In this document: positions 55,075 through 64,000 of the stretch, piece after piece
How positions within the stretch are numbered: position 1 is the stretch's first letter
Layout: the number at the start of each line of letters is the position of its first letter
Assembly: GCA_036927565.1 (NCBI GenBank)
Contig: JAYESD010000003.1
Coordinates: 98,937,591-99,001,590 of the forward strand
Direction: 5' to 3'
Source of the DNA: Tuctoria greenei
Lineage: Eukaryota > Streptophyta > Magnoliopsida > Poales > Poaceae
DNA length: 64,000 nucleotides
Position numbers and translations under genes: made by a program
The notes under the pieces: model-generated
Told to the model about the DNA's origin: nothing
The model's database searches: none
The model's input: the letters and a program-made list of their open reading frames with translations, nothing else

Positions 55075-57326
55075 TTATTTCTCATTAAGACATACGAGGC
55101 ATCGAAAAGTTCTAAACAATAACTGTTGTTGTTTATGCACAGTACCAGTCTGGGAGACCGGACTTGTCCGGAGGACCGGACTTGTCCAGACACCAACCGG
55201 ACTAGTCCGAACTTTTTCACTTTGAGATGGTCTTCCCTTTACAAAGGTGATCCTCTCCTTGTTATTCTTATGGCTTTTAGCATGTTGCTTTTCACCATAA
55301 GAATAACCAATGCAATATTTGACATTTGGAGGTCTTTGGACCAAGTATGCATTGCGTGCATATTTGATCTTCTCCTTGTCAAATATGCAATTTTGGATAG
55401 GATGCTTATCCTTTGTAGAGGTCGGCTTGTCTTTCAAGCTGATGTCAATTTTATTGCATGTACAGGTAGTAGCAATCTCAGTTTTAGTGAGTTGAGAAGG
55501 TGAACTTGAAGAGTATGAAGGTTCACCTTGCTTCAGTGGCTCAACTTGCACTTCAAGGATCTTGTTAACCTTGATCAGGTCAGCAAGTTGGTCCTTGATT
55601 GTAGCATTTGAGTCAGCTAACTCCAAGCAAGTTTCCTTGCTCGAAGCTAACTCAAGCTTAAGTGATTTGCTTCGTCCCTTTTCAAGTTCTAGAAGCTTGT
55701 CAAGTTTGACATATTCCTCCTTTTGCGAGATGATCATGTCCTCTTGACGATGTATTAACCTCTCCTTCTCAACAAGTTTATCAAGCAAAAATTTCATTTT
55801 TGTGGCTATTTTCCTATCTAGTCCAATAAGCATATCCTCATTATCACTATTGATCTCATCATCCCTAGAATAGGAATGCACGGAAGGCGGTTTAATGGTT
55901 ACCTTGCGTTTACCTTCCTTTGCCATAAGGCAAGTGCCATCTCCCTTCCATGTGTCATGTTTAGGGAAGAGAATAGACTTCTTGGATTTCTTCTCGATGG
56001 CTATACTAGCCATCTCTTCATCTTCGGATGATGAGGACTCATCATTTGAGTCCCACTCTTTCCCTATGTGAGCTTGTTCGGCTTGTTTCTTCTTCTTGAA
56101 GAATTTCTTGGGTTGAGGCTTGACTTCTTTAGTATTTTTCTTGTTCTCTTCATATGGGCAATCAACTATAAAGTGGCTATACTCACCATGATTATAGCAT
56201 GCCCGCCTCAACTTTGGCTTTGTTCTTTCCTTGTACTTTCATTTGCTTGATTTGGCACCTTGTCTTTTCTTCATTATTCTCTTGAATTTCTTCATGAACA
56301 ATATCATGTCTTCTTCATCTAATTCACTGCTCTCGTCGTCACTGTCTTCTTCTAGTTGTGCTTCTCTAGCTTCTTTAGATAGGGGCTTCAGGGTGGACTT
56401 CAAAGCGACCCCTTTCTTCTTTGCCGAGGTGAGGTCGGCAATCTCATTGACATGCTTTGCTTGTTTTTCTATCATGTCGAAGTTGATGATCTTTCCAAGG
56501 AATTCATCCGACATCATCCTTTTGTATCCGGGGCTTTCTGTGATCATGGAGCATAGGGTGACGTAGCGAGGCATGAAAGCTCTAAGGATGAGCTTTACCA
56601 TCTCGTGGTCATTCCACTTCTTACTTCCGTATGATCTGACCTTGTTGACGAGTGTCTTCAATCGGTTGTACATGTCCTGGGGTAACTCGTCTTCTTCAAT
56701 TGCGAATCTTCCTAATTCGCCTTCGATCATTTCGATCATTGCTTCACGCACATGATGGTCACCTTCATGTGCAGTTTGCAGTGTGTCCCCTATCTCCTTA
56801 GCAATTTCGAGTCCATACACCTTGGTGAACTCGTCCCGACTGAGTGAGGAGGTAATTACGGCCGCGGCTTGAGCATTTCGGTGAATTGCCTGCTCTTGGC
56901 TGGGGGTGAGCTCTTCGTCGTCGTCCGGGATATCTATCCCTATGCACACAATATGCCATAAACTTGGATAGAGGGAAATTAGATGCATTTTCATATTTTG
57001 CCTCCACATTGAGTAATCACTTCCATCGAAGTGTGTGGCATTTCCAAGTGGGATAGACAAATAATGATTATTATTGAATTGAGACGATCATAGTTAAAAG
57101 GATATCGGGAGTAGTCGATGTGACTACTCTTCTTCTTCTTTTCTTCAATCTTCACTTTCCCTTTGGAAAGTGTCTTCTTTCTTAGGAGCGCCTTTAGTTC
57201 TAGCGTCTCCTCATCGTCCTCCTCGAAGTCTGGAATGGCTTCGAGGAGCTTCTCCACCTTGAGGTTCTTTTCATCATCAACCTTTTCTTGGTTGTTGCTC
57301 TTGTGGGTGTCCTTCATGTCCGACAT
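55075..57326 (-). pseudogene. Sirevirus gag
   Basis: Gag starts at 57326 (MSDMKDTHKSNNQEKVDDEK), 40 bp after the primer site, with an acidic and Lys-rich N-terminus. A frameshift near 57080 leads to the core from 57060 (THFDGSDYSMWRQNMKMHLI; LILRAFMPRYVTLCSMITES). A TGA at 56239 interrupts the frame, which continues in phase with the knuckle CYNHGEYSHFIVDC: the second Cys is His. A long coiled coil (KFLLDKLVEKERLIHRQEDM and following) extends to about 55500. Near 55140-55215 three copies of the palindrome lie inside the coding sequence and give repeated RTSPV residues. Then the frame shifts near 55130 and the spacer to protease (KVYAHYVGPRHGNTKS) is read in another frame down to 54942. Confidence 0.9.
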
Positions 57327-57365
57327 GATCTTCTTCGAGCGATTAGTCTCTTTCTTGAAGAACCT

Positions 57366-57377
57366 GCTTTGATACCA
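57366..57377 (-). promoter_or_regulatory. Sirevirus primer-binding site
   Basis: Minus-strand TGGTATCAAAGC, two bases from the LTR terminus at 57380. Confidence 0.92.
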
Positions 57378-57379
57378 AT

Positions 57380-58937
57380 TGAATGTGGCCTAGAGGGGGG
57401 GTGAATATGCCTTTTTGAATTTTGTCGGAACCTGCAACACTTAACAACCAGTTCAAAACCAGAGATGTCGGACTAGTCCGGTAAAGTGGGACTAGTCCGG
57501 TGTGTACGGACTAGGTTGATCAAATTTGATTTATTATGTTTAATTCTAGGGTGTAGCAGTGGAAATATACTTGTAATTTATGTGTTGCAAGATTATGTAC
57601 TAGGGTATATCACAAGTCAATCTTAAATTCGATATTTCAACGTAAAGTGAGCAAGATTAATTGAGACCCTAGATTGATATAATGTAAAGGACGATGAACA
57701 CAAAACAAGAACACAAGAGATTTATCCCGTGGTTCGGTTCCCACAGAGGCAACCTACATCCACGTTGAGGAGTCCGCAAAAGGACCAAGTCTTCTCCAAC
57801 CCTACCCTCGTCGGATCACCACGAAGGCCAATCCTCTTCCACTTATCACAAAGGGGTGAATAACCAAATTCAAAGGAGCCTTCTCACACGTTGAGAGCTC
57901 CCTTGGATTACATCACGAAATACCACCAAGAACACACTCAAAAGATTACAATGAAATCACAAGAGTGTGTTAGAGAATCAAACCAAGAGCTGAATGAGTG
58001 TTGAACGTGTCTCTCCAATGATCTAGAGTGAATCCTCAAAGGATTGATCTTTGTTGCACTTAGTTTCGTGGAGAGATGTGTTTTTGAATCTCTTGGGAGG
58101 TGTGACAGCTCTAGGGTTCAAGAGTTATGTGAAATATGGCCATGCACTTCTATTTATATGGGTTTCTAAAAGTGACTGTTAGGGTTCAGAAAGATCGGAC
58201 TAGTCCGTGGTGATCACCAGAATAGTCCGGTGTGCTGTGTGTAGCAAACCCTAAGTGTCCCGAAATATCAGACTAGTCTGCCTAGGAGCGGACTTGTCCG
58301 ATTTCGCTTCTGGAAATCTTCGGACTAGCCCGATAGTTATCGGACTTGTCCGGACATGTGAAACCCTAAGTGTATTGGGTAACAAGTCCGCACTTGGAGG
58401 ACTTGTCCGATTTAGGTCAGAGGGGTTTCCAGACTAGTCAGTGCAAATATCGGACTTGTCCGATTTGGACCAGAGTGAATATCGAACTAGTCCGGTGGTG
58501 ATCGGACTTGTCCGATTTTGTGTGACTTGTGAAGTGTTTTGAGGACTAGTCCGCACTGGGGAGGACTTGTCTGATTCTAGTCAGAGAGATATCAGACTAT
58601 TCTGATGGATATCATACTTGTCCAATTTTGTGCAGAGAGGATATCGGACTAGTCCGGTGACATTCGGACTAGTCCGGTCCTGTGTAACTTTGTGCAATTT
58701 GTGTGTTTAATTGTGATTCAGCTCTTGGGGTGTGTTTCCTTAACACACTCCATACACAATGATCTACTATTCTTCTTCCTTGAGCTCATTTCCACTTTGC
58801 TCCTTATTCTTCCTTCTTTTATGCACTTTGCTTATTTTGCTCTTAAAACCTGTGCTCATCTAAACAAAGAGGTCAGGATCCCAATTGCTTGTCATAAATC
58901 ATCCAAAACCCACAAGGGATTCCTAGATGCACTTTCA
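57380..58937 (-). repeat. Sirevirus 5' LTR
   Basis: Colinear with the 3' LTR; about 12 differences in the first 210 bases by eye. Minus-strand TATA sequence at 58150-58158 is the likely promoter. Palindrome copies are distributed as in the other LTR (57470-58680), several of them altered. Confidence 0.93.
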
Positions 58938-60296
58938 CAAAGCTTCCTCTCCATCAACCCAGACCCTCTCGGAGGGGTCTAAGTCTTCTTTTTGAGATTC
59001 TCGGACCCTCCCTGAGGGGTCTAAAACTTCTTCTTGTTTGACCCAGATCTTGTTGCAAGGGTCTGAATTATCTTGGTCAGCCAGGTGAACCACCTCGGGC
59101 GAGAGAGGTTGATCTCCTAGCATTTCGCCTTGAGGTTCGTGTCTGGGGGCTGGGACCCAGACTCGCCTTCAGGTAGCTCTGAACCTTCCTGGGGGGGTTG
59201 AAGCTCCTGAATTGGATGTCGTTCTGGTCTTTCCGCAACCAGAACCATGCTGACAACTTCTGTAGTTGCGGAAATGTAAAGCAGTAGAGGCTCACCAGGA
59301 TTCTGTTCTACCAAGATTGGTAGTGTGGTGAGGAGTTGCTTCACCTCTTGAAATGCCTTTTCTGCCTTTTCGGACCAATGAAATGGTCCGAACTTCCTTA
59401 AAAGTTTGAAGAAGGGTAGTGCCCGCTCTGCCAGTCTTGAGATGAACCAGCTGAGCGCAGCTAGGCATCCAGTTAATTTTTGGATGTCCTTGATGTGGCT
59501 GGGGGCTGCATATCATCTATGGCCTTGATCTTCGCCGGGTTTGCCTCAATTCTTCGGTGAGTCACCAAGAAATCTAGTAGCTTCCCAGCTGACCCCGAAG
59601 ACACACTTGTTTGGGTTCAGCTTGGTGCAGGTGATGCGTAGCTTGTCAAAGACGGCTCGCAAGTTATCAAGGAGTGACTCCTTGTTCTTGATCTTCACGA
59701 TGATGTCATCCATGTACACCTCCACCAAGTCTCTGATTAGCTCTCCAAATGTTTTGTACATAGCTCGCACAAAGGTTGAAGCAACATTTTTAGACCAAAG
59801 GGCATGGCAGTATAACAATAAAATCCATCTACTGTTATGAAGGCAGTATGCTCTGCATCTTCCATAGACATTTGGATTTGATGATATACAGAATATGCAT
59901 ATAAGAAACACAATAGCTCACACGCAGAGGTGGAGTCCACTATCTGATATATTCTAGGTAGTGGAAATGGATCCTTTGAACAAGCCTTATTTAAGGTGGT
60001 ATAGTCGATACACATCCGAAGCTTCCCACTAGCCTTGGGCACCACAACTGGGTTTGCCAGCCATTTTGGATGAAATACCTCCCGAATGAAACCAACTTGA
60101 GCAGCTTCTTGATCTCCAGTCAGATGATGTTTTGCCGCTCGATTGAATGCTTCCGAGGCTTTTGGTGTACAGGCCGTGCGTCGGGATAGATCTTCAGGTT
60201 GTGCTCAATCACCTCCTTGGGGATCCCAAGCATTTGTGATGGTTGCCAGGCAAACATATCAATATTCGCCCGATGGAATGTGATGAGCACGAGTTC
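58938..60296 (-). pseudogene. Tat Gypsy reverse transcriptase and RNase H start
   Basis: RT is readable in several frames: MVPKASGKLRMCIDYTTLNK and ACSKDPFPLPRIYQIVDSTS near 59960-60045, TAFITVDGFYCYTAMPFGLK near 59800, and VYMDDIIVK with catalytic YMDD at plus-strand 59705-59716. LNPNKCVFGVSW follows. The fingers, palm and early connection are recognisable. The end (59117-59500) shows an RNase H start (EQNPGEPLLLYISATTEVVS, MVLVAERPERHPIQEL). The Sirevirus then interrupts; the remainder is at 46231-47108. Stops and frame changes near 59500, 59770 and 60046 make it dead. Confidence 0.88.
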
Positions 60297-61587
60297 CTAT
60301 TTGTTGTTCAGACCTCCCGATATACAGGTGGTCTGAGCAGCATCGGAACCGATTTGGACGACTTTGACGGGAACGTCAGTGTCACCGCTTGGTTGCACAC
60401 GTGGTGCGGAGGTTGAGCCTCGATGACGAGAGCTTGAAGGTTTCAGAGCTAGCTCCTTTCCGGATGCTTCCTCCTGCGCTGTAGCAAGCGCATGGAGTTC
60501 TTCCAATGCAGTGATTCCTGCGGTGCGATCCCCGCGGATCCGAAGAACACTTGAAGGTGTTGTCATCTTGAACACCAAGTAGTCATAGTGGGCGGTGGCC
60601 ATGAACCTGTACAAAGCAGGCCTGCCTAGTTTGGCGTTGAACGGTAAGCTGATCTACACCATATCGAAGACCAGCTTCTCAGTTCTGTAGTTCTCCCGAG
60701 TCCCGAAGGTCACCGAGAGTGTAATTGAGCTGAGAGGGGTAATGGCCCCCGAACCTACCCTAGAAAAAGGTCGAGAGGGGCGAAGGTCCAATGTTCGGAG
60801 CTGGAGCTTGATGAAGGCTTCAAAGCTTATGAGGTTCAGCCCTGCAGCTCCGTCCACCAATACCTGGTGAAGTTGAACATTGTTAATGGTTGGTGACACC
60901 ATCAACAGAAGTTGGCCAGCTCCGATCATGTTACGAGGGTGGTCCGAAGCATCAAAAGTGATGGGAGTGTCCATCCACTTTCGATGAGGTTCCGCCCTTG
61001 CGGTGCGAACTGCAGCAGCCATGTCCCGCCGCATTGTCTTGAGGATGCGGCGAGAGGCAATGTCCCAAGAAGCACCATAAATGGTGTTCAGGGTCTTCCA
61101 GCGCTCGTTGTCAGAGACGTCGAAGTCATCGTTGATGGTGTTTTAGACAGCCTTCAGGACCTTCTTGGGGTCCTGAAAACCTAGCTCCTCCTCAGCTGGA
61201 GCTTCGTCGACTTTTTGCTTTCCTCCCCGCTGGCAGAAAGGAGCTTCTTCCCGACGCTTGTTGTAGCGCTCGACAAGGTTCTGGACCTCTCGACATTCTT
61301 CTAGACTGTGCTTGTCTATCTTGTGGATCGGACACCACACTTTGGAGCTGCCGCCATCTTCTGACGATGGTCGAGGTCGTTTTTTTTGGGGCGTGACCCC
61401 CGGCCACCCGGAGCTGCAGCAACCGCAGCAGTAGGTGCGCCGACGATGACTTTTTCTTGCTGTTGGTTTTCTTCTTCTTTTTGCCACTGCTGGAGGTAGT
61501 GGCTTCAGCTTTGGAGGAATTTTTATTGGCCTCCGAAGCTGGCTTTGAGTGCATCTGGCGGCCCTCTAAAGCTTTAAAACATTTGTC
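60297..61587 (-). pseudogene. Tat Gypsy gag C-terminus and protease, 5'-truncated
   Basis: The gag end has WLADKCFKALEGR, a Lys/Ser-rich region and the atypical zinc motif WCPIHKIDKHSLEECREVQN in the frame 61143-61487. A C-x2-H-x4-H-x4-C arrangement of this kind is usual for Tat gag. The protease-like domain follows with LHQVLVDGAAGLNLISFEAF (frame 60654-61034), where the family has Asp-Gly-Gly-Ala. A stop separates a linker (60297-60614) from RT. Everything upstream of WLADKC is missing and the LARD LTR resumes there, so gag is cut at its 5' side. Confidence 0.85.
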
Positions 61588-64000
61588 TGCTAACCAGATG
61601 ACATAGTCGTGACGTTCCAAGTCGTCATCATGCCCTAGCATCAAAATGAAGGATGCCTGTGATATGTGTGGTGCTGGAACACAAGCAAGACTCGTTGGAC
61701 AGTGGTTGTCAAGCCAAATTAGGTTTTAGTTGATGGGAGGGTGATCGAGTCCTAGGTGTAGCCAAGGTGCTCGATAAAATGCCTTCCAGGTCAAACCAAT
61801 GTTGTCGGTGATCTGTGGTAGAGTAATGCAAAAATGTCGCAACCGACAAGGAAAACTAGACCAAGGGGAACCTTAGATAAGAGTTTCTTGATCGTGTCGA
61901 CAATATTTTGTAACCGTCTGCAGTATTGCTTAACTAGGTGTGCCGCTTCATCAACGACAGGTTCGTCGAGTCACTTGTCGACGATCGAGTCGACATCACT
62001 AACCTTGAGACTCATGAGGTGGTCTATAGGATTGCACTCACCACTCTTGACGAGTCCGGCTCGATGTGAACGTCGATGAGACGATCTCTCCGAGATGACA
62101 AGGTACTTCATCACGACATAATAACGCATCATGTTCGAATCCCGAGAGCTTACCAAGTTCACCTAGACAAGCTTGCAGAAGACACTACATGAGTGTCGTC
62201 GTGTAAGCGCCTGAACGGTGCTTGCGAAGTTAGTCATAGCGACTGGATTACCTAAAAGTGTTTGGAACGTTGCTTGGTACTACGTCAGGTTAGCAGTGCT
62301 CGTGATGACGTCTTAAGTCCAAGCAATGTTGATCTCACTTCACTCCCAAGTGTCCCTAGGATTTCACTTTGATTTATCCTTATCAGAACCTCGCGACCAC
62401 ACTTATCACTTAACTAGGTTTACTCCTTTATGAGTTGAAACAACTTATTTGATCGACTTCTGAGTCACCACCTCTTGTTGCACAATTCACTCATATCTTG
62501 ATCTCTCAATGTTCCACTTGATCCCTTGGACATCCTTACCCGAATTAGTCGAACACCCATTCACCATTCAGTCTTATCAATCTTGAGTGGCATAGCTCCA
62601 AGTGTTAAGTGCATAATTACATTGCGTGCTTGCATTGCACCGTTCGATTCACGTCTCAATGCTACTATGACCACTTGACTTATCCATTGTTTCTCCACCG
62701 ATCCGAGACATATCTAATCTTTCTAGTCAAGCCTCTTCTTCTTGAGGTTTATACAACTCGTCGAGTCCATTTTTAGATTACCTTAATTACTTATATGCAT
62801 ATAATGTCAATAGGAACGTGATGATAGGTGATCAACGAGAAGCTTCTCTTGGAGGTGAAGGCCGAGGACAACTTCAGGATTCCATGGTTGATTCTGTGGA
62901 GGAAGACCAAGCCATAACAACTAGCATTGCTATAGAGTCACAAACAAGGGAAGCCCCGGTTTGCATTTAAGTTCCTTACAGTGTCTTTGCAGTTTTCATT
63001 CACCTTACGTCTTCAGATGTTTGTGCATTAAGTTTAAGGTGTTTGACATCCACTTGCATGATCAAAAAACTCAAGGAGTGGTTAGAATAGCTCACAGACT
63101 CGTGTAGCAACTGCCATGCTAATGTTGTCAGGAAACTGGTAGAAGTCGAGTAGTTGGAATCTACTCGCAAGATAGAAAGATGACACTTATCTACACTGGG
63201 TCGGGTAAATATAAAGAATAGCTGTTAATATAAACTGGAGACTGGTCAGAGATGAGTAGGAAGCAACAAGACATGGTCTTGGTTGCATAGCTCTGACAGT
63301 GTCGAATAAGGCCTGCGCCGTATGCGGTCCTACTGGACAAGCTTGAATTATACCGGCGACATACTGGAGAAATGGGCTCCAACAAACTGACATAGCTTGA
63401 TACTAGTTTGTCGAGGCATACCGTTCCATTTTATAGGTCTGGGTTGAGGGGCAGCATGGTGTAAATTGGCTGGTGGTCACATCAGAGTACGCCCCATGTA
63501 GGGACCTCCCGACCGTGACAGATCGATTGGTTTGACATTCGAGTGTTGGGTGAAAGGTGGCCATATACGACTAGTACTGCAGTGTTATGTAGGTACTGAT
63601 CTAATTACTCGCTGGCGCTTCAGAAAGTGCGTATGTGTCGTGTTGTCTGGGTGTGTCCTGATTGCAATCAGCGTCCCTCACGGTAATAGAGTACCACTTG
63701 TTCACTGTGATGTGACGTAGTAAATACTGAAGAAGCCAAAAGAATTTGACATATTGAATTATAATTGCTTTGCAACCTTGTGTGGCTTAGAGATAGCACA
63801 ATTAAAAGTTTACAGTTTTAGAATACTTATCCTGTAATAGCATTATGTGCTTTGGGCATCTCATATCATCGGCAAAGCATTTCTTGTTTGATTGTGGAGT
63901 CTATGATGTGCCGTGCCTGAAGAATGTCATTTGCTACTTAAAACATTATTATAAGGATCCACTTGTAGGAAAGTCTATTTATGCTATTCCTTACCTAAGG
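61588..64000 (+). repeat. LARD 3' LTR, right part (runs off the window)
   Basis: Colinear with about 29670-32100 of the 5' LTR. The last bases (TTCCTTACCTAAGG) match TTCCTTACCTATGG at 32070-32083. About 420 bp of LTR should lie beyond the window. No gene is present; open frames here occur at matching positions in the other LTR without conservation of sequence meaning. Confidence 0.88.
63147..63167 (+). promoter_or_regulatory. Conserved stem-loop in LARD 3' LTR
   Basis: CGAGTAG-TTGGAAT-CTACTCG, identical stem and loop to 31229-31249, although the bases just outside differ (GCAAGATAG against GCGAGATAG). Confidence 0.7.

Larger units (their letters stand above)
47109..58937 (-). mobile_element. 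Sirevirus-type Copia retrotransposon, full-length
   Basis: Both LTRs are present (47109-48667 and 57380-58937; 1559 and 1558 bp), with a primer site at 57366-57377 and a polypurine tract at 48668. The host sequence on both sides is Tat pol. Flanking CGAAG (47104-47108) and CAAAG (58938-58942) are the target-site duplication with one mismatch. Order on the minus strand is gag, protease, integrase, RT, RNase H, a third ORF, multiple polypurine tracts, LTR. The LTR ends (CCTCTAGGCCACATTCA in element orientation), the third ORF and the repeated polypurine tracts fit Sireviruses. The copy has several stops and frameshifts. Confidence 0.93.

Overview
The window is repeat-rich plant nuclear DNA, most likely from a grass. 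The evidence is a 292-bp SMART-type miniature LTR element, a Sirevirus-type Copia, a Tat-lineage Gypsy with an extra spliced antisense gene, and very long-LTR chromovirus Gypsy elements. I found no host gene, no rRNA gene and no CRISPR array. Almost every base can be assigned to nested LTR retrotransposons, most of them broken.

Layout. (1) 1-1760 and 6290 to about 9.8 kb are two halves of a long non-coding LTR-like sequence. It is split by 1761-6289, a 3'-truncated Copia (Copia-1) fused to a complete SMART element (5998-6289). (2) A second Copia (Copia-2) has its 5' LTR ending at 10459, a primer-binding site at 10462 and a broken gag from 10521. It is cut at 12948 by a minus-strand chromovirus-type Gypsy (Gypsy-1, 12949-23753) with a 4.0-kb LTR. 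(3) At 23754 a piece of Copia-2 plus the whole adjoining Gypsy-1 LTR and the end of its pol gene appears a second time (23754-28284). This looks like an old tandem duplication. (4) That second copy is cut at 28285 by a plus-strand element with 4.2-kb LTRs, a primer-binding site, a polypurine tract and a 5.4-kb internal region without gag-pol: a LARD-type non-autonomous element. (5) Its 3' LTR (37885-39276 and 61588 to beyond 64000) is split by a minus-strand Tat-lineage Gypsy (39277-47108 and 58938-61587). (6) The pol gene of that Gypsy is split by a minus-strand Sirevirus-type Copia (47109-58937) with both LTRs.

The relative order is therefore Copia-2, Gypsy-1, tandem duplication, LARD, Tat Gypsy, Sirevirus. 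Eyeball divergence agrees roughly: about 9% between duplicate copies, about 6% between LARD LTR starts, about 5-6% between Sirevirus LTR starts.

The most interesting structures are non-coding. A degenerate repeat with a period of about 193 bp forms most of the LARD leader (11 units) and also occurs in the leader of Gypsy-1 (4 units), so an autonomous element and its probable non-autonomous relative share an unusual leader. A perfect 7-bp stem-loop is retained in the LTRs of both families. The Sirevirus carries dozens of copies of a 12-bp palindrome in its LTRs, in its 3' spacer and even inside gag-pol. The Tat element has G-box motifs repeated every 55-56 bp in U3 and an antisense gene with a recognisable intron. 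Homology calls rest on motifs read by eye; no database search was possible.
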